From NCBI RefSeq assembly GCF_021228125.1, contig NZ_JAJQQS010000020.1, positions 62,001 through 126,000 on the forward strand: 64,000 bases of DNA, read 5' to 3'. The position numbers and the translations under genes were made by a program. A model generated the notes under the pieces. The model searched no databases and was not told the DNA's origin. It worked only from the letters and a program-made list of their open reading frames with translations. Shown in pieces: positions 18,890 through 26,403 of this stretch. The first letter of the stretch is position 1. The number at the start of each line of letters is the position of its first letter. The stretch comes from Streptomyces albireticuli (GTDB lineage: Bacteria; Actinomycetota; Actinomycetes; Streptomycetales; Streptomycetaceae).

Positions 18890-19165
18890 ATGAGCGACAG
18901 GACCCACGGCTCCATCGAGGAACTGCCGGGCGGGGCCACCCTGGCGGTGCGGGTGGGCGACCGCACCGTCCAGGTGCCGGCCCGCTGCCCGCACCGCGGC
19001 GCCCCCCTGGTGAAGGGCGTCGTCAACGGCACCTTCCTGGAATGCCCCTGGCACGGCGCCACCTTCGACCTGCGCACCGGATGCCGGGTGCGCGGGCCCG
19101 CCTGCGCCGACCTGACGATCGCCGGGGACGGACCGGGCGGGGCCGGGCGACCAGGGGCCGGATGA
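18890..19165 (+). CDS. Rieske-type [2Fe-2S] ferredoxin
   Basis: A 91-residue stand-alone Rieske protein with the two ligand boxes CPHRGAPL and CPWHGATFD (two Cys, two His) about 16 residues apart. It is shorter than oxygenase-linked Rieske ferredoxins, and its C-terminal tail is rich in Gly and Ala. Start ATG with GAGGGA ribosome-binding site. It lies 83 bp after the 642-residue gene and before a second ferredoxin, so an electron-transfer role for an oxygenase in the same operon is likely. Confidence 0.92.
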   Translation: MSDRTHGSIEELPGGATLAVRVGDRTVQVPARCPHRGAPLVKGVVNGTFLECPWHGATFDLRTGCRVRGPACADLTIAGDGPGGAGRPGAG

Positions 19166-19214
19166 CCGGCCGGCGGCCCGGGGCAAGGGCCGCGCACCGA
19201 GGAGAGGACCGCAC

Positions 19215-19478
19215 GTGACATATGTGATCACCCAGCCCTGTATCGACGTCAAGGACGGCGCCTGCGTCGACGTCTGTCCCGTGGACTGCATAGGGGGTGA
19301 GAACGAGGACCGGCAGTTCTACATCGACCCCGAGCGGTGCGTGGACTGTGATCTCTGCGCCACCGTGTGCCCCGTCGACGCCATCTTCAGAGAGGAGGAA
19401 CTGCCACCGGAGTGGGAGCACTTCACCCGGGTCAACGCCGAGTACTTCACGGAGAGCGGGAAGGACGGCGCGCCGTGA
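19215..19478 (+). CDS. Bacterial-type ferredoxin (7Fe, [3Fe-4S][4Fe-4S])
   Basis: An 87-residue protein with the standard 7Fe layout: Cys in QPC, then CVDVCPVDC in the first cluster, and CVDCDLCATVCP in the second. The C-terminal tail (about residues 58-87) is acidic. GTG start with GAGGAGAGG just upstream. Its stop overlaps the next start (GTGA), so it is coupled to the cupin gene. No ferredoxin reductase is present in the window, so electrons presumably come from a general reductase. Confidence 0.95.
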   Translation: MTYVITQPCIDVKDGACVDVCPVDCIGGENEDRQFYIDPERCVDCDLCATVCPVDAIFREEELPPEWEHFTRVNAEYFTESGKDGAP

Positions 19479-20047
19479 CCGGGGGCCTGGAGCGCCCGGG
19501 ACAGGAGGAGCTGTCGATCGTCCGGTGGGCGGACGCCACGATCGGTGACACCGCCACCTCGCTGCACATCCCGCACGGCGAGCGCCCGGTGCCCATGCAC
19601 GGCGCCGCCGCCAGCGGGCTGGGCCTGGTGAGCAACGGCACCATCGGGGCGGACATCATCCGGCTCCCCGCCGGCGCGGGCTTCCCCCCGCACACCCACC
19701 CCGGCCACCATGTGCTCGCGGTCCTCGGCGGCGAGGGCACGATCACCTACAACGGGCGGGTGCACCGCACCGGGGCCGGTGAGATCTACCTCGTGGAGGG
19801 CGCGGTCTCGCACGCCGTCGGCGCCATCACCGACCATGTGATCCTCGCGATCGGCGCCCCGCACATGCCGGTCGACTCCGACCGCCGGATGGAGGTCGTG
19901 GCCTACGAGGAGGTGCTGAGCGAGATCGGCGGCCTGCACTGCCTGATCTGCGACAGCAAGTCCCAGCCCCCCGACTACCTGCACGACGTCGGATGCGCGC
20001 ACTGCCCGTGCCAGTCGTGCGCCCGGGCGGAACGCACGCCGCACTGA
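19475..20047 (+). CDS. Cupin protein with C-terminal cysteine cluster
   Basis: A 190-residue protein. The central cupin has the metal motif PPHTHPGHHVLAV with TITYNG, and a second His in VSHAVGA. After the cupin there is a compact cysteine-rich tail (about residues 158-186): HCLIC, then GCAHCPCQSC. Six or more cysteines in under 30 residues suggests a structural zinc or an iron-sulfur site fused to the cupin. The GTG start overlaps the ferredoxin stop. Cupins can be dioxygenases, isomerases or sensors; the operon favours an enzyme or a small-molecule-binding accessory. Confidence 0.88.
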   Translation: MTGGLERPGQEELSIVRWADATIGDTATSLHIPHGERPVPMHGAAASGLGLVSNGTIGADIIRLPAGAGFPPHTHPGHHVLAVLGGEGTITYNGRVHRTGAGEIYLVEGAVSHAVGAITDHVILAIGAPHMPVDSDRRMEVVAYEEVLSEIGGLHCLICDSKSQPPDYLHDVGCAHCPCQSCARAERTPH

Positions 20048-20121
20048 ACCGCGGCCCCCCGCCCGCCCCGCCCCCCGAGCCGCGTCCCGACGCGGCCGCG
20101 CGCCGACACCCGGAGCACACC

Positions 20122-20949
20122 ATGGCACTCTCCCGCTACCACGCCCCGATCAGCCACCCCGGCCTGACCGTCCTCAAGAAGCGGATCGAACCAGCCCGCA
20201 CCGAGGTCGTCCGCCACCCCGTCTACCGGAGCATCACCACCGCGACCGCCGCGCGGGTCTTCATGGAGCACCACGTCTTCGCCGTCTGGGACTTCATGTC
20301 GCTGCTCACCAGCCTCCAGCGGCTCCTCACCTGCGTCCGCGTGCCCTGGGTCCCCGAGGGCCCGGCGGCCGGCCGGCGCCTGATCAACGAGATCGTCCTG
20401 GTGGAGGAGAGCGACGAGCTCGGGGACGGCTACCTCAGCCACTTCGAGCTCTACCGCGCCGGCATGGCCGACGCGGGCGCCGACACCGGACCGATCGACT
20501 CCTTCGTCCGGGCCCTGCGCGAGGGCGTCCCCGTCGGCAAGGCGCTGGAGGAGGCCGGGGCGCCCCGCGCCTCCGCCGACTTCCTCTCGGCCACCTGGAC
20601 CGTGCTGGAGCACGAGCCCGTGCACTGCCAGGCGGCCGTCTTCGCCTTCGGCCGGGAGGACCTGATCCCGGAGATGTTCGAACAGGTCGTCCGCATCGAG
20701 GACCCGCACGCCGCCCTGGCCCGGTTCAAGGACTACCTGTCCCGGCACATCGAGGTCGACGCCGACGAACACACCCCGATGGCCATGCACCTGCTCGTGG
20801 ACCTGTGCGGCGACGACCCCGGCCGGTGGGACGAGTGCGCCCACGCCGTCGAGGACGCGCTCCGCGCCCGCGCCCGCCTGTGGACCGCCGTCCTCGAAGC
20901 GGTCCACGACACCGCCCGCACCGGAGGCGGGCCCCCGCCCCGACGATGA
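20122..20949 (+). CDS. DUF3050 protein, haem-oxygenase-like putative di-iron oxidase
   Basis: A 275-residue all-helical protein of the DUF3050 type, a branch of the haem-oxygenase-like fold. Acidic and His residues sit at positions expected for a di-iron centre: FMEHHVF (about residue 50), INEIVLVEESDE, TVLEHEPVH and DADEHTPMAMHLL. Characterised members of this fold do N-oxygenation, C-C cleavage and decarboxylation. The two ferredoxins upstream are plausible electron donors. The ATG at 20122 is preferred over upstream starts because the conserved fold begins here. The stop overlaps the aldehyde dehydrogenase start (ATGA). Confidence 0.85.
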   Translation: MALSRYHAPISHPGLTVLKKRIEPARTEVVRHPVYRSITTATAARVFMEHHVFAVWDFMSLLTSLQRLLTCVRVPWVPEGPAAGRRLINEIVLVEESDELGDGYLSHFELYRAGMADAGADTGPIDSFVRALREGVPVGKALEEAGAPRASADFLSATWTVLEHEPVHCQAAVFAFGREDLIPEMFEQVVRIEDPHAALARFKDYLSRHIEVDADEHTPMAMHLLVDLCGDDPGRWDECAHAVEDALRARARLWTAVLEAVHDTARTGGGPPPRR

Positions 20950-22361
20950 ACCCCGTCCCCGAGGGGGTGCGCCGGCCCGGCCGGCGCACCCCCGCCACCT
21001 GTCCGGAGGCCGAGAACGTGCTCACCGACCCGAGGAACGGCCGCGACCGGCCGCGTCCCACCGTCGCCGGCCGTCCCACCGTCGACGCGACCGTCCGCGC
21101 CGCCCGTGCCGCGCTGCCCGCCTGGGCCGGGCTGACGACGGGCGAGCGCTCCCGCCGGCTGCTGCGCCTGGCCTCGGCCATGGAGGACGACGCCGAGCGG
21201 TTCGTCCGCGCGGAGCGGGTCGGCACCGGCAAGCCCGCCGCCGAGGCGGCGGGCGAGCTCGAACAGTGCGTCGACCTCGTCCGGTTCTACGCGGGGGCGG
21301 TCCGCGCCGACCTCGCCCCCGGCGGCGGGCACCGGCTGCCCGGCCGGGAGAGCTGGGTGCGCTGGGAGCCGCTCGGCGTCGTCGCGGCGGTCGTCCCCTG
21401 GAACTACCCGCTCCTGATGGCGGTGTGGCGGTTCGCGCCCGCGCTCGCGGCGGGCAACACCGTCGTCCTCAAACCGGCCGGGACCACCCCGGACAGCGCG
21501 CTGCTGGCGGCCGCGCACGCCCGGGAGACCCTCGGCGCCGACGTCCTCACCGCCCTGCCGGGCGGCCGCGCCACCGGCCGGCTGCTCGTCGGCCACGACG
21601 GGGTGGACGGCATCGCCTTCACCGGCAGCCGGGCGGGCGGTCTGGACGTCGCGGCCCGGGCCGGGCTGCGCAGGGTGAGCCTGGAACTCGGCGGCAACTG
21701 CGCGGCGCTCGTCCTCCCCGACGCCCCGGCCTCCACCTACGAGCGGCTGGTGCGCGCCGCCACGTACAACGCCGGCCAGAGCTGTGCCGCCCCGGCCCGG
21801 GTGCTGACGCTCCGGGAGTCCTACGAGCGGACGGTCGCCGGTCTCGCCACGGCGATGGGGAGGCGGCGGGCGGGCCGGGACTTCGGGCCGCTCAACAACC
21901 CCGAGCAGCTCAAGCGCTTCGACGGGATCGTCGACGCCAGCCGGGCCGGTGCCCGCTACGTCGGCGATGTGGCCACGGCCGAGGACGAGGGCGGCGGCTA
22001 CTGGCGGCCCGGCACGATCCTCGCCGACCTGCCCGACGACGACCCGGCCGTCGTGGAGGAGGTCTTCGGGCCGGTGCTCACCGTCCAGGCGTTCGACGGC
22101 CCGGACGCGCTGGTCGAGGCCGCCAACGGGGTGCCGCACGCGCTGGCCGCCAGCGTCTGGGGCCGGGCGGTGCCGGAGGTGCTCGGCCTCGCCACCCGGC
22201 TGGACGCGGGGGAGGTGTGGGTCAACTGCCATCTGGAGCAGACCGGGGAACTGCCGCACGGCGGGCGCCGGCAGTCCGGCAACGGCACGGACCTGAGCGT
22301 GCTGGCCGTCACCGAGTACCAGCGGCCCAAGACCGTGACCGTCAACATCGAGCAGGAGTAG
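20946..22361 (+). CDS. NAD(P)+-dependent aldehyde dehydrogenase
   Basis: A 471-residue enzyme of the ALDH superfamily: VVPWNYPLLMAVW, VVLKPAGTTPDS, FTGSRAGG, the glutamate in SLELGGNC, the catalytic cysteine in NAGQSCAAP, and EEVFGPVLTV. It oxidises an aldehyde to an acid, or to an amide-type product in some clusters. The ATG at 20946 overlaps the DUF3050 stop, indicating translational coupling. It is the last gene of the operon. An acid it makes could be a substrate of the flanking ATP-grasp ligases. Confidence 0.95.
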   Translation: MNPVPEGVRRPGRRTPATCPEAENVLTDPRNGRDRPRPTVAGRPTVDATVRAARAALPAWAGLTTGERSRRLLRLASAMEDDAERFVRAERVGTGKPAAEAAGELEQCVDLVRFYAGAVRADLAPGGGHRLPGRESWVRWEPLGVVAAVVPWNYPLLMAVWRFAPALAAGNTVVLKPAGTTPDSALLAAAHARETLGADVLTALPGGRATGRLLVGHDGVDGIAFTGSRAGGLDVAARAGLRRVSLELGGNCAALVLPDAPASTYERLVRAATYNAGQSCAAPARVLTLRESYERTVAGLATAMGRRRAGRDFGPLNNPEQLKRFDGIVDASRAGARYVGDVATAEDEGGGYWRPGTILADLPDDDPAVVEEVFGPVLTVQAFDGPDALVEAANGVPHALAASVWGRAVPEVLGLATRLDAGEVWVNCHLEQTGELPHGGRRQSGNGTDLSVLAVTEYQRPKTVTVNIEQE

Positions 22362-22406
22362 GCAGGAGTAGGCAGGAGTAGGTAGGAGGAGTGGGCAGGA
22401 GTGGGG
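22352..22406 (+). repeat. Short 10-bp tandem repeat at the end of the operon
   Basis: The unit GCAGGAGTAG occurs three times in a row from 22352, then degenerates (GTAGGAGGAG, GCAGGAGTGG). The first copy includes the stop codon of the aldehyde dehydrogenase. It looks like slippage; I see no hairpin. Confidence 0.8.
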
Positions 22407-22427
22407 CGGCGTGGGCCGGCGGGGCCG

Positions 22428-23198
22428 TCACGGACGCGCGGCGGCCCCGGTGCCGTCGAAGCGGGCGAGGACGTAGAGCGCCTCACCGGTCAGCTCGCTC
22501 GCGGCCGCGGCTGTGTTGTCGTACATGGCGAGCACGGTGAATCCGTGCGCCGTCAGATAGCCCTCCAGTTCCTTGGGGAAGAGCAGCCGGAACCGTACGT
22601 GGTCCCGCAGCGGCGCCCGGCCGGGGATGCGCCAGTCGCGGGTGCGGACGAGGAGCTGGTTGCGGCGGTCGAGCCGGTAGTCGGCCTCCGCCGTGGCCCG
22701 GAAGCCGGGTGTGTCGATGCTGAAGCGCTGCTGGAAGGCGTGCCCTTCGGGGGTGGCGATGGCATTGGGCACGTGCAGGAACAGCAGGGTGCCGGGCGCG
22801 GAGTGCGCCGCGAAGGTCTCCGTCGCGCGGTGCAGGTCGGCGTTGCTGTGGACGTTGGATAGCGCCCAGCCCAGACAGGTGACGGCGGTGAACGTCCGGC
22901 CGAGGCGCAGTGTGCGCATGTCACCGGCGCGGAAGTCCAGGCCGGGCCGGCGGCCCCGGGCGAAGGCCACCATGGGCTCCTGGTAGTCGACGCCGACGCA
23001 GTCGTAGCCCGCCCCGGTGAAGTACTCCAGGTGCCGGCCGGTGCCGCAGCCGATGTCGAGCAGTGTCCCGGGCGCCGGGGCGCCGTGCTCGGCGAAGAGC
23101 CGCCGGCACATGCCCGGGATGTCCGTCTCGGTGTCCGGGTAGATCTCCTCGTACAGCTCCGGGTGGTCGTAGAGCAGATTGCTGAGCAAGGGGTCCAT
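22428..23198 (-). CDS. SAM-dependent methyltransferase
   Basis: A 256-residue class I methyltransferase: LLDIGCGTGRHLEYF (motif I), VGVDYQEPM, DFRAGDMRTLRLG and TAVTCLGWALSNV. The C-terminal part with RFRLLFPKELEGYL is typical of small-molecule methyltransferases. The ATG at 23198 has AAGGGA upstream and starts in a conserved-looking segment (LLSNLLYDHPELYEEIYPD); an extension to 23270 would be low-complexity. It lies directly downstream of the second ATP-grasp gene on the same strand and is probably co-transcribed with it. Confidence 0.9.
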   Translation of the reverse strand: MDPLLSNLLYDHPELYEEIYPDTETDIPGMCRRLFAEHGAPAPGTLLDIGCGTGRHLEYFTGAGYDCVGVDYQEPMVAFARGRRPGLDFRAGDMRTLRLGRTFTAVTCLGWALSNVHSNADLHRATETFAAHSAPGTLLFLHVPNAIATPEGHAFQQRFSIDTPGFRATAEADYRLDRRNQLLVRTRDWRIPGRAPLRDHVRFRLLFPKELEGYLTAHGFTVLAMYDNTAAAASELTGEALYVLARFDGTGAAARP

Positions 23199-23266
23199 GG
23201 GGTTCCCTTCGCGGGCCCGTGGCGCCGGTGCGTGGCCGGCGCCCCTTCCCGGCCGTCGGCCGCGGT

Positions 23267-24508
23267 TCATTCGGTGTCGAAGACGATCCGTGAGGCGAGG
23301 GCCGCGGCCAGGGTGTCGACGCCGTCGGGGGTGTCGGCGGTGGCGACGAAGACGCCCGAGCGGCTGTAGGAGTCGTTCGCCCGTCCGAGGACGTCGCCGG
23401 GGGTCACCTGGAGGTGCGCGGCGACGACGGCGGGGTGCCGGGCGACCTCCTCCCAGCCGCGCACGGCGCGCAGCCGTCCGGCGGGGGCGAGGAGGAATTC
23501 GGCGCGGGCGCTGCCCGCGGGCTCGGGGACGGGCCGGGGGGCGTCGCCGAGCAGGTCGTCGATGAGCGCGCCGTAGAGCTCCAGGCCGGGCCGGGTGTGT
23601 TCGACGAGGGCGTGGATGTAGTCACCGCCGCCGCGGTCGTGGAGTTCGCCGAGGACGATCCCCGAGGAGGTGACCCAGAACTCGACGTGGAAGATGCCGC
23701 GGGTGACGCCCGCGGCGGTCAGGGCGCGGCCGACGGCGTCGCGCGCCCGGGCGGCCGTCGGCCCGTCCAGGCCGGCCGGCACCCGCTGGCTGACCTCGAC
23801 GAACCCGTCGGCCGTGCCCTTGCGGGTGAGGGCGAGGACCTGGGGTTCGCCGCCCGTCACGACGCCCTCCGCGGAGTACTCGTCGCCCTCCACGAAGGTC
23901 TCGGTCAGGAAGTACGGGGAGGCGGGCAGCGGGCCCATGGCCGGTGGCGGCGCGGCGAACCGCGCGAGGGCGGCGGGCAGTTCCCGGGGGCCGTCGACGC
24001 GTGAGACGCCGATGCCGGCCAGGCCGTCCCGGGGCTTGACGATCCAGGGGCCCGGCCCGGTGTCGCGCATGAAGCGGGCGGCGTCGGCCGCGTCGCGGCA
24101 CAGGGCGGTGAGCGGCTGGGGGAGACCGGCCTCGCGCAGCCGCTTCCGGCACAGGTCCTTGTTGCGGACGCGCCGCACGGCGTCGGGATCGTTGCCGGGG
24201 AGCCCCAGGGCCTCGGCGGTCAGGGCCGCCGGGAGGACCGAGAGCTCCCGGATCGTCAGCACCGCGTCCACGCGCGGCCGGCCGGCCGCCCAGGCCCGGC
24301 AGGCGTCGGCGTCGTAGACGTCGAGCGCCACCACCTCGTCGACGAGGGAGAGCTCCTCGGGGGCCGCCCGCCGCAGGTTGGCCGCGGTGTCGGCGCCCAG
24401 CAGCCGCACCCCCCGGCGCCGGGCCTGCTCGCTGAGCCGCCGGATCTGGTCCCGGGCCCAGGGCGTCATCGCGGTGTTGCCCATGACGAGGAGCGTCGCC
24501 TCCGACAC
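23267..24508 (-). CDS. ATP-grasp ligase, paralogue 2
   Basis: A 413-residue protein that can be aligned end to end by eye with the ATP-grasp protein at 15250-16497: same start (ATLLVMGNTAMTPWARDQ), same LCRKRLREAGLPQP, PWIVKPRDGLAGIGV, ETFVEGDEYSAEG, and GELHDRGGGDY near the C-terminus. The usual metal-binding Asn is again replaced by His. GTG at 24508 was chosen because it matches the paralogue's start; another GTG lies three codons upstream. Two such ligases in one cluster suggest two successive amide-bond steps, or one duplicated ligase with a changed substrate. An A/T-rich divergent promoter separates it from the exporter gene. Confidence 0.9.
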   Translation of the reverse strand: MSEATLLVMGNTAMTPWARDQIRRLSEQARRRGVRLLGADTAANLRRAAPEELSLVDEVVALDVYDADACRAWAAGRPRVDAVLTIRELSVLPAALTAEALGLPGNDPDAVRRVRNKDLCRKRLREAGLPQPLTALCRDAADAARFMRDTGPGPWIVKPRDGLAGIGVSRVDGPRELPAALARFAAPPPAMGPLPASPYFLTETFVEGDEYSAEGVVTGGEPQVLALTRKGTADGFVEVSQRVPAGLDGPTAARARDAVGRALTAAGVTRGIFHVEFWVTSSGIVLGELHDRGGGDYIHALVEHTRPGLELYGALIDDLLGDAPRPVPEPAGSARAEFLLAPAGRLRAVRGWEEVARHPAVVAAHLQVTPGDVLGRANDSYSRSGVFVATADTPDGVDTLAAALASRIVFDTE

Positions 24509-24619
24509 GTCCCCCACTCCCTCCGCTCGCGCTTCCGGATCGGGCAACCCGAGTATGGCCCAGCCGTCCGCGCGCGGCGAGAGCCCCGGCGGGCACGGCC
24601 TTCCCACCATCAAACTAGA

Positions 24620-24657
24620 CCAAATGGTGTTTATTTGGACATATCGATTGTTTCGAT
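24620..24657. promoter_or_regulatory. A/T-rich divergent control region with two inverted repeats
   Basis: In the 176-bp gap between the ATP-grasp-2 and MFS genes there are two perfect dyads: CCAAAT-N7-ATTTGG (24620-24638) and ATCGA-N5-TCGAT (24643-24657). The stretch is strikingly A/T-rich for this genome. They are plausible operator and promoter elements for both genes. No regulator gene is found inside the cluster. Confidence 0.55.
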
Positions 24658-24684
24658 CTTTCCAGGCGTCAAGCATGGGGTGAC

Positions 24685-26109
24685 GTGACCGAAACGACTG
24701 ATACGTCTGATGTACCCGGCGGAGCGCGCGCACCTGACGGCGCGCCCGTACCCGACGGCGCGTGCGAGAAGCCCGGGGCCGCCGCCCGTGCCGTACGGTC
24801 CGTCCGGCCGATCGACCCCCGCCGGATGCGCGCGCTCCTGCCCGACCTGACGCCCTGGCGGGCCTCCCGTGACTTCCGGCTGCTGTGGCTGGCGGGCCTG
24901 GTGACGGTCTTCGGTAGCTTCCTGACGTTCGTCGCGGTGCCCCTCCAGCTCAAGGAGCTGACCGGCTCGGCCCTCGCGGTCGGCGCGGTCGGCGCCGCCG
25001 AGCTCGTCCCCCTGATCGCCTGCGGACTGTACGGCGGCGCGCTCGCCGACGCCCTCGACCGGCGCCGGCTGATCCTCTGGACCGAGGCCGGCCTCGGCGT
25101 CCTGACCTGTGTCCTGTTCCTCAACACCCTGCTGCCGCACCCGCTGGTCTGGCCGCTGTACGTGGTGGCCGCGCTCGTCAGCGCGCTGACCGGGCTTCAG
25201 CGCCCCGCCCTCCAGGCGATGGTCCCCAGGATCGTCCGCCACGAGCAGCTGCCCGCCGCCACCACCCTCAACCACATGCGCTGGCAGGTCGGCGCGATCG
25301 CCGGCCCGTCCCTGGCCGGGGTGATCATCACCTTCGCCGGGGTCCGGCCCGCCTACGCCCTGGACACCGCGACCTACGCCGTCTCGGCGGCCCTCACCCT
25401 CGGCCTGGCCCCGTCACCCGCCGCGCCCGGCGCCGAACGGCCCTCGCTGCGGGGCGTCCTGGAAGGCGCCCGCTACGCCTGGAGCCGCAAGGAACTCCTC
25501 GGCACCTACACGGTCGACCTGGCGGCGATGTTCTTCGCCTACCCCACGGCGGTCTTCCCCTTCCTCGCCGACGACCTGGGCGCGCCCTGGGCGCTCGGCC
25601 CGATGTACGCGGCCGGCGCCGTCGGCTCCCTTGTCGTCAGCCTGACCAGCGGCTGGGCCTCCCGCGTCCACCGGCACGGCCGGATGGTCGTCGGCTCGGC
25701 GCTCGGCTGGGGCCTCGCGATGACCCTCGCGGGCTGGACGCACGACGTCCGGCTGGTGCTGCTGTTCCTCGCGGCCGCCGGCGGCTGCGACATAGTGAGC
25801 GGCCTCTTCCGCTCGACCATGTGGGATCAGAGCATCCCGGACGAACTGCGCGGCAGGCTCGCGGGCATCGAGCTGCTCTCCTACTCCGTCGGGCCCCAGC
25901 TCGGCCAGGTCAGGGTGGGCGCCACGGCCGCGCTCACGGGCGCCCGCGCCTCGGTGTGGGCGGGCGGGCTCGCCTGCCTCGTCTCCGTGGGGCTGCTCGC
26001 CGCCGCGCTGCCGAAGCTCCTCTCGTACGACCAGCGGACCGACGAACACGCCGTGCGCGTACGCGAACGCAGGGCGGCGGAGGCGACCGCCGTGGCCGAG
26101 GCGGCCTGA
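24685..26109 (+). CDS. MFS exporter (MFS_3/EntS-like)
   Basis: A 474-residue membrane protein of the major facilitator type with about 12 hydrophobic segments: FRLLWLAGLVTVFGSFLTFV near the first, the GGALADALDRRR loop after the second, and VSGLFRSTMWDQSIPDELRGR in the second half. The DxxDRR loop and the RPALQAMVPRIV motif are typical of the MFS_3 group that includes enterobactin and antibiotic exporters. The first 60 residues are hydrophilic. GTG start. As the last gene of the ATP-grasp/Rieske cluster it probably exports the product or confers self-resistance. Confidence 0.9.
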   Translation: MTETTDTSDVPGGARAPDGAPVPDGACEKPGAAARAVRSVRPIDPRRMRALLPDLTPWRASRDFRLLWLAGLVTVFGSFLTFVAVPLQLKELTGSALAVGAVGAAELVPLIACGLYGGALADALDRRRLILWTEAGLGVLTCVLFLNTLLPHPLVWPLYVVAALVSALTGLQRPALQAMVPRIVRHEQLPAATTLNHMRWQVGAIAGPSLAGVIITFAGVRPAYALDTATYAVSAALTLGLAPSPAAPGAERPSLRGVLEGARYAWSRKELLGTYTVDLAAMFFAYPTAVFPFLADDLGAPWALGPMYAAGAVGSLVVSLTSGWASRVHRHGRMVVGSALGWGLAMTLAGWTHDVRLVLLFLAAAGGCDIVSGLFRSTMWDQSIPDELRGRLAGIELLSYSVGPQLGQVRVGATAALTGARASVWAGGLACLVSVGLLAAALPKLLSYDQRTDEHAVRVRERRAAEATAVAEAA

Positions 26110-26130
26110 ACCGGCCCGCGCCCGGACCGA

Positions 26131-26256
26131 TCTGACGCGGACCGGCCCGAGCCTGGACCGGCCTGACGCGGACTCGGCCTGACGTGGACTCGGCCTGACG
26201 TGGACCGGCGCCGGGGCGGTGCCCGCTGACACCGGCCTGACGTAGACCTGACGTAA
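26131..26256 (+). repeat. 16-bp tandem repeats upstream of the L,D-transpeptidase
   Basis: The unit GCCTGACGTGGACTCG is present as three adjacent copies at 26161-26208 with small changes, and degenerate copies at about 26131 and 26236. All contain TGACG(C/T)GGAC or a close variant. It lies between the exporter stop and the A/T-richer probable promoter at about 26260-26330. It could be repeated protein-binding sites or simple slippage. Confidence 0.75.
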
Positions 26257-26403
26257 AGAAAGGGTGCGCACAAATGTTTCTATTTCCGTGCAACCGTACA
26301 AGCGTGCAGGTCATCTGTAGTGACGTGACGGGAAAGCCCGTCGCGCAGGGCGGGCACCGAGGCCGGGGTCCGCCGCACCGCAGCCGTAGAAAGGCCGACT
26401 CAC

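Noticed and set aside
24509..24733. Longer N-terminus for ATP-grasp 2
   Set aside because: The extension crosses the A/T-rich promoter dyads and has no counterpart in the paralogue; GTG at 24508 matches the paralogue's start.
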